Under the pieces are notes generated by a model. It saw only the letters and a program-made list of their open reading frames with translations. It did no database searches and had not been told where the DNA came from. Positions 19,575-28,441 of a stretch of 36,414 bases of DNA are shown in pieces; position 1 is the stretch's first letter; every line of letters starts with the position of its first letter. The stretch comes from Bremia lactucae (lineage: Eukaryota > Oomycota > Peronosporomycetes > Peronosporales > Peronosporaceae), in assembly GCF_004359215.1 (NCBI RefSeq), contig NC_090613.1:6314341-6350754 (forward strand), in the 5' to 3' direction. The position numbers and the translations under genes are program-made.

Positions 19575-19587
19575 AAAGGGGAGATGG
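19575..19587 (+). promoter_or_regulatory. Polypurine tract of copy A
   Basis: AAAGGGGAGATGG ends directly at the LTR start (TGTAAC at 19588). The same tract, AAAGAGGGGGATGG, precedes the LTR at 31294. Such tracts prime plus-strand DNA synthesis in LTR elements. Confidence 0.8.
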
Positions 19588-20140
19588 TGTAACGGGCTAA
19601 AGTTGCCCTGATGTTACACAGTCCCCGTTAAGTACACTTGGTGTTCTTCAGGGGATGGTCAATTACTAAATTAAAGTAATTAGACCCAGCACTTGGGTGT
19701 GGTGCTCATTTGTGACCAACCGTTGTGTATGTGATGCACATGGGTGCATTCACATTAGGATGGATGACGCCCAGCGTCATCCGTGATGACGGCTAGCGAC
19801 ATCCGTTACGCGAGGTATCTAGAAAGATACGCTCGCAATACATATTAAGTGTTATCTATAGAGATGACATTTTAATTGGTAAAAATAGGATTTATATGAA
19901 TACGATTAAATATAAATCAGTCTGAAAAATACTTCCTACTTGGTAAGTGCGCACGAGGAGACGGATTACCGCTCCCGTGACGACACTTAACCGGAGTACT
20001 TAGTGTGTTTGGTGAGGTCGCTAACGCGACTACCACAACTACCTCACTGCACGCAAGAGAAGCAGGTTAAACCGCTTCCTCGCTGTGCTAGGGTGTGTGT
20101 CTAAGAAGAGCGTGGCCGCATTACGACGTGCCCGCCTACA
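19588..20140 (+). repeat. 3' LTR of copy A
   Basis: 553 bp with TGTAACGGGC...CCCGCCTACA ends, preceded by a polypurine tract. Like its relatives it has tandem TGACG/CGTCA hairpins in U3 (near 19770-19805) and a TATAAAT stretch near 19910 that could be a TATA box. The next base starts family B RNase H sequence, so this LTR sits inside a family B element. Confidence 0.92.
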
Positions 20141-21720
20141 CCACACATCTCGCAAAGAATGTCGAGATGGTTGTCTTTCTTCGCAGAGTATAGCTTCTCC
20201 GGGGAGTTTAAATTAGGACGGATTTATGTCTTCACTGATGCCCTTTCGCGCCGGCCCGATTTTAGGCCAGCTGCGCAATTTAACAATAAGCATGAGACCA
20301 CTGTTGCAACAATAAGTGTTCCGTCGTTAGCATTTCTCGACGACGTCAGAAGAGATTAACAAGAACACAAGGCTCTTAAAGGGTTGACGGAGTACCGTAA
20401 ATATTCATCCCAACAATCCTTAAAAGTATTGTCGAAATTGTATAGATCCTCAACAGATCGATACACAACACGCAATGGGTTACTGTATTACGCAGCCATT
20501 GCTGGCGACACACTTCGTGTCGTCATCCCCACCCATAATGATTTGCGTTTACGCATCATACATGAGTGCCACACGACACCAATAAGTGGTCATCGTGGGC
20601 GTTAGAAGACCTATCTCACAATTAGTTGCGACTTCTACTGGCCACACCAGTATGAGTTTGTCCGCAAGTGCATACGTGCTTGCGAAGTTTGTCAACGGGT
20701 GAAGCCCAGTGCTTCATCCCGTGCTCCGTTACGACCTCGTCCCTTTCGGGCAACGTGTTGGCAGCTGTAGTCATGGACTTCGTCTTCGGATTTCCTGACG
20801 ACGAACATAAGAACAATGTATTCTTCTTGATTTTGTTAATCGTTTCAGCAAGATGGTACATGTTGCTGCAGCACCGGAGTCGATCACAGCCAAAGGATAT
20901 CCTAAAATCTTTGTTGACATGATATTACGACTCCATGGGCTACCCGCGAACTGGTCTTAGATCGAGACCCTAGATTAACGGCGGAATTTTGGCAAACTGT
21001 TTTTAAATCACTCGGCACAGTTGAAAATGTTAACTTCTGATTATCCTGAAACAGATGGTCAGACGGAGCAGGCAACCGGTATTCTCGAAGAGATACTTCG
21101 CGGATACGTCCACTCTTTTATGAGTTGGAGCGAGTTCTAGCCGATGGTAAAATTTGCCATCAACAATTCAGTGCATGCTTCTACAAAGCATACACCGCTT
21201 TTCGTGTATGGCTCACGCCACTTTCGTAAATCCACCTTGTTTGAGAGTAACTCTTATTCAAGGGGTGGAGGGACTCGCTCGAGCAAAGAATCTTCTAGCT
21301 CTTGCTCATCAAGGATTAGCCCTAAGGTCAATGCGAAGGATACTAATGTTGATTTACTTAACATTAAAGTGGACAAACTCAGTAATAACAATAATGCTAT
21401 TACTGACTTGGACAACGATACTGAAAGACTCAGCATCGAAAACAAAATCATTTATGAGTACGATAATACAATCAATAATGAAGAGATTGATATCCCCGCA
21501 GTGCGAGCCGGTCGCACTACTAACAAAAATAAAACCGAGTCAGCAGGTGATTTCATGTTGGCTCGAGAAGCAGTGGTCCTTTTTGTACAGACTTCTATTG
21601 CTGATGCTGAGGACCGACAGAAACGGAACTCTGACAAAAAAGGAAGGGCAAACATACTTTCATTAAATGTTAATGGCCTAGTCCTACTGTCTACGGTAAA
21701 CCTGTAAAAACATGTATGAC
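20141..21720 (+). pseudogene. Family B RNase H end and integrase
   Basis: PHISQRMSRWLSFFAEYSFS and [11 protein letters not shown] mark the RNase H end. After the TAA at 20357-20359 the HHCC zinc domain follows (IIHECHTTPISGHRGR, a stop, then FYWPHQYEFVRKCIRACEVC). Core motifs include RLHGLPAN, with the second-Asp motif degraded by stops, and TSDYPETDGQTEQATG carrying the third acidic residue. Frame 21144-21707 gives the C-terminal region with an asparagine-rich stretch (LSNNNNAITDLDN). Integrase would act in the nucleus on element DNA; at least five stops make this one inactive. Confidence 0.82.
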
Positions 21721-21833
21721 AAATGTAGGCAGTAATAAATAATGCCAGGTATATCGGCTTGTTTCGTGTACTACATCGCCAAGGCAATGCGTACACGATC
21801 GAGATGCCTCGAAGAATGCGTACGCATCCTACG

Positions 21834-21978
21834 TTTTATGTTGGGCGTCTCCCCCCGTACCATCAGTACGAGGCTTCTTCCGATTCTTTTTATGTTGGGC
21901 GTCTCCACCCGTACCATCAGTACGAGGCTTCTTCCGATTCTCCACCCGTACCATCAGTATGAGGCTTCTTCCGATTCT
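21834..21978 (+). repeat. 54-bp tandem repeat, 2.7 units, in the GPY/F end
   Basis: Units 21834-21887 and 21888-21941 are nearly identical (one base differs), and 21942-21978 is a 37-bp partial third unit. Each codes FYVGRL(P/H)PYHQYEASSDS in one frame, so length changes keep the frame. The other family B copy has one unit at this place. Confidence 0.9.
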
Positions 21979-22276
21979 AAATTATACCGGAATGTTCTAG
22001 GGCATCCGCCAAAGGCCGATGGTTCCGAGACAAAGTCTTATTGTCTCGGAACAAAGTCTGATTCTCTTCAAACAGACAATCCAATCGTTCCTCCAAGGAA
22101 AAGATCTTCTGACGAGCTGTCACCAGCTCATTTTGAAGGGACTGATGTGTCCTTTCTTTCGCCAGCTGACCAGTCGCAACCTGCGCACCATTTCTCAACT
22201 GGTCACGGGAAACATTATCAACCGTCACCGTTATTTCGCGGCGACAGGATCGCTCATGATAAAAATACTCCCTCAA
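21977..22276 (-). CDS. Antisense coiled-coil-like open frame, family B (copy at 22 kb)
   Basis: A 99-codon minus-strand frame with an ATG start, opposite the pol linker. Its second half has heptad-like spacing of Leu, Ile and Phe among charged residues (FSLEERLDCLFEENQTLFRD). It aligns with the antisense frame at 26106-26531. Shared features are an RR start, TV, NEL-x2-A, RD-x-K-x-LS and LE-x-x-G at matching spacing. Either strand could be the selected one, because the sense linker is also open in this region. Function unknown. Confidence 0.4.
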   Translation of the reverse strand: MREYFYHERSCRREITVTVDNVSRDQLRNGAQVATGQLAKERTHQSLQNELVTARQKIFSLEERLDCLFEENQTLFRDNKTLSRNHRPLADALEHSGII

Positions 22277-22560
22277 CTAGTAAAGGGTGTGACCCAAATC
22301 ATGATGTCGATCCGGGTTCGTCAAACGAGGCAAACCCGATCTTTTCTCCCCCTCTACATTCATTGACGGATTCGAGTGGTAAGAAACGTTTCTTGCTGAA
22401 AGCTTCTCGAACCACCGTGTGGTAAAAGAAGATGGAACGAATTATCTCGTTCTTGGCGAGGATATCAACCACTCGCACAATAGTTGGAAGCCTCGTTTTT
22501 AACTGAAACTGGACGTTCCGGCTATCGTCTTGCAGTACGACGAGACCCATGCAGAAGGTC

Positions 22561-23174
22561 CATCGGAGAACGAGCGCTTCCCACGATCGTAGAGGGGTTG
22601 GAGGTTCTCGAACCCTTGACCCATCTCGTAAGAGATGAGAGTCCTCCAATGAGGATCGTTGAAGAAATATGCTTCCTTAGGGGCATGAATTGCACTCTTA
22701 AAACACTATGGGCAGGAGTCCCCCACGAGAGGCAAGAAATTTCTGCCTCTCTAGACAAACGGTTCAACTTATAGCGTGCACCGACTACGGTCCGTTTCTT
22801 GAACCGTTCACGGAAAGCATTTAGCTCATCAGGCCAGATGTGTTTTGTACATTCTGTACAAATGCTGTCCAATCTTGGAATAAAGGTTTGACATCCTTTG
22901 CCCGTTTAGAAGAGTACCACCGATGCCGGAAAAAGGCATCGATGAAGAATTACGTCTAGGCTTGTTAAGCCTGAATGAGTCGAATAGCGTAATATAATAT
23001 CGATCGTTGGTCATACCAGACAAACGACTTAGGTTATACTTAGAGGGCAACCAGGCCTCTTTTCTGTAGCGCTCCCTAAAATCACTCCTTTCCTGATGAT
23101 GCAAACTAGCACACTCTTCCCTTCGCGACCACTTAGTTCCGGGTGACGCATACCAACGTCACCAGAGTGGTCAA
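22561..23174 (-). pseudogene. Antisense region with two homologous FRER repeat units, downstream of family B chromodomain
   Basis: The plus strand has no convincing frame. On the minus strand, frame 23104-22829 carries FRERYRKEAWLPSKYNLSRL and frame 22872-22522 carries FRERFKKRTVVGARYKLNRL, about 260 bp apart. Both continue with RLS and, after a variable stretch, MP-[FL]. They look like two diverged tandem units of one coding sequence, separated by a frameshift near 22850. The product family is unknown. The position, antisense and 3' of the chromodomain, parallels the antisense frame of family A. Confidence 0.35.
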
Positions 23175-23267
23175 TCGCGCACAGTTTCAACTCTACGCAG
23201 GACCCTGGGAAGGATGTGCGTCTGCAACTGATATCGTGTAGAACACACTTGAGGAATAGTTGACGGG

Positions 23268-24660
23268 ATGCCAATCGTCACCAATTCCTACCCAGCTCGT
23301 GGAGACTGGGGTAGTGAGAGGACGATGACAAGTAGTCATGCGTCCGATTGTCCTGCACAGAGCCAAAAGCCTGTGGCAGTAGCCGGCGCGCTGACAGGAA
23401 GTCAAGCGTCGCATGAACCGACACAGACCCTAGAGCCTGGTGCGGTTGGAAGGAGTGCGTTAGCCAGGACAGCAACGGCACTTTCTTCCCAGAAAAAGGT
23501 CGCAGTGACTCGAACAACGAGTACCCGACAGTTTAGGACGATCAAAGGCTCGTCTAAACGAGTGACCTTTGGATCAGTCTATAATGAAGAGGACAGGCCA
23601 TCGAACGAGTGTTCGAGGCCGTCAAAGACAAAATTGCGCAGGCATCCTCAGTTGAGATGCTTGGGCGAGTCTTTATATCTGACGAGGAGATAGTAAATCT
23701 CCCGGAGATGTCGCGGGATCTGTTCCTTATCGAATTAAAGGAAGGAAAGATCCACGAAATAGTCGCACCAGTTCCAGGAGAAAACTTGGTGGACTGTTGC
23801 TCGTCGTCCACAATGAACGAGAGCGTCCTAGAAACGGACAAAAAGAAGCGGTTCGCTGCTCAAGGCTGGGATGCCTTGAAAGAGACAGTCCGTTCTTTGA
23901 AGTTCTATGGAGACATCACGATGTGTTCTCAGAAGAAGTACCGAGCTGCCTACCAGTAGATAGGGGCATCGAGCACGAAATTGACCTCGCACCTTGCTCC
24001 AAGAATTGTGTGACGAGGCAATGGCCGTCGCCGAAAGAACAAGGCATTTTCATCGATGAGTTCTTCGACAAGCGAGCCAAGGTGGGACATGTACGTGAGA
24101 GCAAGTCGCCTCACTGCAGCCCGACCTTCTGTGTGCGTAAATGCCACAGGTCGATGGCGCGTGGTTCATGCTTACAATAAGCTGAAACACGGCGAACATA
24201 CTGGTGCAAACGCCAATCCCCGCGAAAAGATAATGTGTTGAACTCCATGGGAAAGTCATTTATCATTTCCGCGTTGGATTTGAAGGATGACTACTATCAG
24301 GTATTCATGAGAGAGTCCGATGTAGCCAAAACAGTTGTGAGCACCCCAAGCGGTATGCTTTGGGAGTGGCTTGTGATGCGCCAAGGTTAAAACGCACCAG
24401 CGACATTCAACCGAGTGGTGGCTCACGTGATGCGTCAGCACCGTGCCTACGCGCTCCATTACTTTGACAATGTATTCGTGCATAGTAGGGCCGATGTCGG
24501 GCTGAGCGCAATAGAGTCACACACGCGTCATTTAGACGCTGTGTTGCAGACTCGGAAGGACGCCCAACTGTACGTCAACTTGCAGAAGTGCGTCATAGAG
24601 GTCCCCTAGATACCTGTGCTGGGCTGCATCGTAGGTACACATGGTGTATGAGCAGATCCC
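23268..24660 (+). pseudogene. Family A pol linker and reverse transcriptase (copy D)
   Basis: Frames 23268-23693 and 23609-23959 encode the linker (KRVTFGSVYNEEDRPSNE; NLVDCCSSSTMNESVLETDK). RT follows in 23797-24180 (EHEIDLAPCSKNCVTRQW, DEFFDKRAKVGHVRESKS) and 24415-24609. The catalytic box reads YFDN (24460-24471) instead of YFDD, so one metal-binding Asp is lost. MRQG replaces MPQG just upstream. Several frameshifts are present (near 23610, 24140, 24390). This copy is inactive by both frame and active site. Confidence 0.85.
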
Positions 24661-25905
24661 GACAAGGTAAAATCGGTAAAGAAATGGTCAATCTTACAAT
24701 ACGTGGCCAATTCCTAGGGCTCTCGAATAACTTGCATAAGTACAGCAAAAATTATGCAGAGCGTACTAAGCCCTTGTCTGACCTCCTTAAAAAGGTTGCA
24801 GAATGGGTTTAGTCAAGGTAACAAGTAGTTGCGCTCACATCAGTGAAGCAATCTGTTGTAGATGCACCGGTCTTGGTATTGTTAGACGCGGGTAAGCTTT
24901 TTAGCTTCGTCTGCGATGCAAGCAATTTTGCAATTTGCAGCGCGCTCATGCAGAAGGATGACGACGGCGTTGATCGTGACATTTCTGATCAGTCCCGCTT
25001 TGAAAGCCGCGTAACCGAGTTGCCGTGTGCATGACAAGGAGCTACTTTCAATAAAGTATGCTCTTGTTAAGTTTTAAGTGCGCCTATTAAGCACCAAACC
25101 GGGCTCACATTCTTCTCTGAATTAGATTTAGAGTTGAATAGAGCCGGGTAAGTCAAATGTCTTGGCTGACGCTTTTTCGTGAAGACCAGACGTCGAGGCA
25201 AGACACCAGGAAAAAAGTGTGTCTAGTGCTAAAGCACAATTGAGCCGTCAACGTTGGCAGCCATGAAGGCATACCACGTGACGAGCTCGTTACCTTTGAT
25301 ATAAAAGTAGACTAAAGTCAGAACTAACATTGTCGCCTGCTGTTGATCACTTTGGTGGACGAAAGGTAACCTTTCCGTCGCACTTAAAGGCTAAGCTTAA
25401 TCGCTTTAGCTGTAACGATGGCCTGACATGGCATAAGCTGTTCCTTTGAGAATCTATGTGTCGCATGGCACAGATCTCAAGTTGATGATTCTTCGCGAGC
25501 TCCATGATGCAATATCTAGTGGCCATCTGGGCCGTGAGAAGACATTTTTGAAAGTGTCAAAGGAATTCTGTTGGCCACAACTATATAGATGGGTGGCCAA
25601 CTCTATTCGCTTATGGGAACAGTGTCAGCGTGTCAAGCCTGCACCGTCCAGCAGTGCGCCACTGAAGTCGTTACTCATTCCTACGGATTTGTTGGAAGTC
25701 AGTAAGTCTGGACTTCATGTTTGGCATGCGTCCGACCATAAGGGTCGGACGGGGCTCGTCGTCTTTGTAGACAGACTGAGCAAAATGGAGCATTTAGCAC
25801 CATCAAAATCATCGATCACAGCAGGCGAGGAGGCAGATCTCTTGTTCCTAGATCATGTATACCGACTACACGGGATGCCCAAGTCCATAGTATCGGATGG
25901 GTCTT
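24661..25905 (+). pseudogene. Family A RNase H and integrase N-terminal part (copy D)
   Basis: Frame 24843-25034 includes [20 protein letters not shown] (RNase H core). After a decayed stretch, 25446-25905 gives the integrase zinc domain and core: LRELHDAISSGHLGREKTF, WEQCQR (first Cys of the usual SCEQCQR lost) and VVFVDRLSKMEHLAPSKS. It ends with MPKSIVSD at the second catalytic Asp, where the sequence changes to reversed family B. The open frame itself carries on across the junction into the antisense frame on that side. Confidence 0.82.
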
Positions 25906-26910
25906 CTGAACCATCGGATGGGTCTCGTCATACTGACGGACGAGGCCCTCAACGTCAGCAACCAGCTGGAAACGAGGCTCCCAGCTGTCATGTGAAGGTG
26001 GATAACCACGCCAGCGAACAAGATAACTCGTTCGCTGCCCCTTCACATCACGGTGGTTCTGGATACGTTCCACAAGGAAATGCTGACCACCGTGGGAATC
26101 CACCAATGGTTGTTGTGGAAAAGGGAAAATTAGATCCGAACCGTGTGTCGGATCAAATGTCGAGGATCGACAAAATGGATCACTTCCTCCATGATTTGGA
26201 GGAGGGACTTCACCACGAGCGCGGCAAGCGTCGCTCGTTGGAGCAGACGGTGCAGGCTCACCATATCGAGCGGTTGGAAGACCGTTCGAAGAGTGCGTAC
26301 TCCATGTTTGAGTACGAACGGAAGTATCATGCTGTTCGCAATGAGCTGTCGTCAGCCCATCGTAGTTTCGAGGATATTCGGAACCGGCATGAGAAACTAC
26401 AAGTTCAACATGGGAATCTGGTTCGCGATCACAAGAATCTTTCGGGGATTCTTGAAAAGGGTGGTCAAATCCGTCCTCGGAGGAAGCCGCGTTCTGATGG
26501 AACGAGCGGAGCCGACCAACGTAAAACGTAGGATGCGTTCGCATCGTACGTGGCAATTCTATTGTGTACGCATTGCCTCTTCGATGCAGAACACGGAACG
26601 GCTCAATGAGCTTGGGTAGTAGCTTACTGCTACCCACATTAGTGACTACGCGCTTAGGTAAGTTTACCGTAGAGGGTAGTACTAAGTCATTACTTTTGAA
26701 TGATAGAACATTTGCTCTTCCATGTTTGTTAGCGTTACATTTCTGACGGTTCACTGCGCTAGCAGTGGTATCCTGTACGAAACAGACTGCTGATTCTCGA
26801 GCCAAATTCCTCTGCTGACTCATTTGTTTTGTCTTTTCCAGTGCGCTTTGTGCGCACTGCCATGAGATTTTTCTCATCTTTAATGTCGATTGCTTCGACA
26901 TCGACATCAT
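25906..26910 (-). pseudogene. Family B integrase C-terminus: GPY/F, linker and chromodomain
   Basis: A long minus-strand frame from 26910 contains RVVTNVGSSKLLPKLIEPFR (the GP[YF] position reads EPF), YTIELPRTMRTHPTFYVGRL, and a hydrophilic linker of about 170 residues. A clear chromodomain follows: HFLVERIQNHRDVKGQRTSY, LVRWRGYPPSHDSWEPRF and ADVEGLVRQYDE (nt about 26090-25915). The chromodomain has Y, W and W in the usual cage-related positions. Such domains direct integration to histone-methylated chromatin. A shift at about 26907 separates it from the upstream frame, so the ORF is open but not linked to the core. Confidence 0.85.
26106..26531 (+). CDS. Antisense coiled-coil open frame, family B (copy at 26 kb)
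   Basis: From ATG 26106 the plus strand encodes 141 residues to TAG 26529-26531; the frame is open upstream too (from 25906 within family B). It includes MSRIDKMDHFLHDLEEGLHH, YERKYHAVRNELSSAHRSFE and NLVRDHKNLSGILEKGG, then a basic tail (RPRRKPR). Leu/Ile/Met spacing and high Glu/Arg/His content suggest a coiled coil. It lies opposite the linker of the chromodomain frame, so both strands are open over more than 400 bp. It aligns with the antisense frame at 21977-22276. Function unknown; codon bias of the sense strand could also leave the antisense open. Confidence 0.45.
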   Translation: MVVVEKGKLDPNRVSDQMSRIDKMDHFLHDLEEGLHHERGKRRSLEQTVQAHHIERLEDRSKSAYSMFEYERKYHAVRNELSSAHRSFEDIRNRHEKLQVQHGNLVRDHKNLSGILEKGGQIRPRRKPRSDGTSGADQRKT

Positions 26911-27115
26911 TCGCGTTGCTGTTGACTTTGACGCGTGATGAGCATTAACCAGGAGTGGTTTTGCTCGTGCGAGTCCACCCTCCCTAAACGTGAGGATCCC
27001 TCTGATTGGGTAGGTATACGTGGATGGCGTAAGCCATCTACGAAGAACAGGTGTTGCTTTGTAGACGCATGTACCGAATTATTGATGTCGATTTCAACCA
27101 TCGGAAAAACTCGCT

Positions 27116-27720
27116 TCAATTCGGATACGATTGGACGTAACCTCGAAGTATCTCTTCGAGGACGCGATTTACGCGTTCCATCTGACCATCTGTCTTTGAT
27201 CGATCAGAAGTTGATATAGTCAGCCGTATTCCGAGAGATTGGAACATTGATTGCCAGAACTCCGCCGTGAATCTTGGATCTCTATCCGAGACCAATTCAC
27301 GGGGTAACCCAAGGAGTTTGAATACCGAATCGATAAAGACACGGGCACAACCCGGAGCCGTAATCGACTCTGGTACTGCAGCACGATGTACCATCATGCT
27401 GAATCTGTCTACAAAAACACGGATTCCATTATTTTTATGATCGTCTACGGGAAATCCGATGACGAAGTCCATAAATACGGACTGCCAACATTCGGCCGAA
27501 AGTGGTAGAGGTTGAAGAGGTGCACGGGATAAACGGCTAGGCTTCACAGTTGACATACCTCGTAAGCACGAATGTACTTGGGCACAAACTGATACTGGCG
27601 GGACCAGTAAAAGTCGCGACTTACTGTGAGGTAAGTCGATGCCCCTTGTTGGTGCATAGTGACACTTTACATGATGCGCAAGCGCAAATCATTCTGAGTT
27701 GGGACGACGACACGTGTACA
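27116..27720 (-). pseudogene. Family B integrase zinc domain and catalytic core (best-preserved copy)
   Basis: The minus-strand frame 27556-27116 shows the first Asp in FMDFVIGFP, the second in LVSDRDPRFTAEFWQSMF, and the Glu in SKTDGQMERVNR, with spacing typical of the DDE core. Upstream, in another frame, RDFYWSRQYQFVPKYIRAYE and VCQ belong to the zinc domain, where the first Cys of the CxxC is replaced by Tyr. A stop near 27540 separates the two. The C-terminal side ends at a stop (SYPN, 27116). Confidence 0.82.
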
Positions 27721-28212
27721 CGATCCAGGAACAAAAGAGCTTCCTCCTTTCCTGTGATCGATGTTTTATATGGTGCTGAATGCACCATTTTGATCGGTCT
27801 GTCAACAAAGACGACGAGCCCCGTCAGATTCTTAGGATCAGGTGGCATGTCAAACATGAAGTCCAGACTTTCTGACTACCAACAGTTGGTTGGAATCGGT
27901 AGCGGCTTCAGTGGTGCACTGCTGGACGGTGCAGGCTTAATGCGCTGACACTGTTCGCAAGAGCGAATATAATTGGCCACCCATCTATATAGGTGTGGCC
28001 ACCAAAATTCCTCCGACACTCGTAAGAACGTCTTTTCACGGCCCAGATGCCCACTAGAAGGCGCATCATAGAGCTCGTGAAGGATCATCTGCTTGAGATC
28101 TGGTCATGAGGCACATAGATTCTTAATAAATCACAAGGTGACAGCTGATACCATAACAGGCTATCGCTGTAGCTAAAACGATTTAGCTTAGCTTTCAGGT
28201 GCGACGGAAGAA
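27719..28212 (-). mobile_element. Family A integrase piece in reverse orientation
   Basis: On the minus strand this reads, from 28212, the RNase H-integrase spacer ([20 protein letters not shown]), the zinc domain (ILHELYDAPSSGHLGREKTF ... SCEQCQRIKPAPSS) and the core start (VVFVDRPIKMVHSAPYKTS) up to LFLDRV at 27720. It mirrors copy D 25380-25865, giving an inverted pair around the family B block. One side is cut by family B, the other by the LTR fragment of copy B. Confidence 0.85.
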
Positions 28213-28213
28213 T

Positions 28214-28392
28214 TCGGATCACGCTCCCGTGACGACACTTAGCTAGAGTACTTAGTGCGTTGGCTGAGGTCGCTAAGGCACCCACCACAACTAACTCACT
28301 ACACGCAAGAAAAGATGGTGTAACCGCTTCCTAGCTGTTGCAGGGTGTGTGCTTAAGTAGAGCGTGGCCGCATTAAGACGTGCCTACCTACA
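28214..28392 (+). repeat. Family A 5' LTR fragment (copy B)
   Basis: Matches the last ~180 bp of the LTR (CGCTCCCGTGACGACAC ... CTACCTACA). The U3 part is missing. Leader sequence with the CACATCTCTGCGTGTGTACG stretch follows as in copy A. Confidence 0.88.
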
Positions 28393-28441
28393 CTTGCACT
28401 GGTTATCCTTCCCACGACCCACATCTCTGCGTGTGTACGTG

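Larger units (their letters stand above)
11066..20140 (+). mobile_element. Family A Ty3/gypsy chromovirus-type element, copy A (both LTRs)
   Basis: The layout is 5' LTR, leader, gag, protease, RT (with an N gap), RNase H, integrase, GPY/F, chromodomain, antisense-coding spacer, polypurine tract and 3' LTR. Protease-RT-RNase H-integrase order and the chromodomain place it in the Ty3/gypsy chromodomain group. The five bases outside the LTRs differ (AAGGT before, CCACA after), and the flanks are unrelated: the 3' side is family B RNase H, the 5' side is not. The two LTRs (535 and 553 bp) differ at many positions. The two halves may therefore come from different copies joined at the gap. Not autonomous: gag and pol carry many lesions. 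Confidence 0.9.
21742..22425 (+). pseudogene. Family B GPY/F module and linker
   Basis: FRVLHRQGNAYTIEMPRRMR and THPTFYVGRL are the end of the GPY/F module (compare 25906-26910, minus). The region then carries a 54-bp in-frame tandem duplication (see 21834-21978) and a hydrophilic linker (KRSSDELSPAHFEGTDVS, PIFSPPLHSLTDSSGKKRF) that leads to the chromodomain. A shift lies near 21830. The linker corresponds position by position to that of the copy at 25.9-26.9 kb, although the residues are poorly conserved. Confidence 0.7.
20141..22560 (+). mobile_element. Family B Ty3/gypsy element, 3' half of pol (copy at 20-22.5 kb)
   Basis: Begins mid-RNase H directly after the family A LTR and runs through integrase, GPY/F, a long linker and a degenerate chromodomain (about 22390-22560: RFLAESFSNHRVVKEDGTNY then NSWKPRF). 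Gag, protease and RT of family B are not in the window, so its 5' part was lost or lies elsewhere. Frequent stops show that it is inactive. Integrase sequence differs clearly from family A, for example TSDYPETDGQTEQA against TADHPQTDGHSERA. Confidence 0.85.
23175..25905 (+). mobile_element. Family A element fragment, copy D (protease end to integrase)
   Basis: Starts within the protease/linker (compare copy A from about 13465) and runs colinearly with copy A through RT, RNase H and the integrase core to the second-Asp motif (MPKSIVSD). There it joins family B DNA in reverse. No LTR is present at either side. Around 25270-25375 about 100 bp replace the short copy A sequence between GCCATGAAGG and CTAAGC. 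Confidence 0.88.
25906..27718 (-). mobile_element. Family B Ty3/gypsy fragment (integrase to chromodomain, reverse orientation)
   Basis: On the minus strand this runs from the integrase zinc domain (27718) through a core with an intact DDE pattern, the GPY/F module and the linker to a well-preserved chromodomain (ending about 25910). It is colinear with 20480-22545 in reverse. Both ends join family A integrase DNA, in opposite orientations, so the block sits between inverted family A arms. It has no LTR. Confidence 0.85.

Noticed and set aside
11066..20140. Target-site duplication for copy A
   Set aside because: The five bases outside the two LTRs (AAGGT and CCACA) differ and the flanks are unrelated, so none can be claimed.
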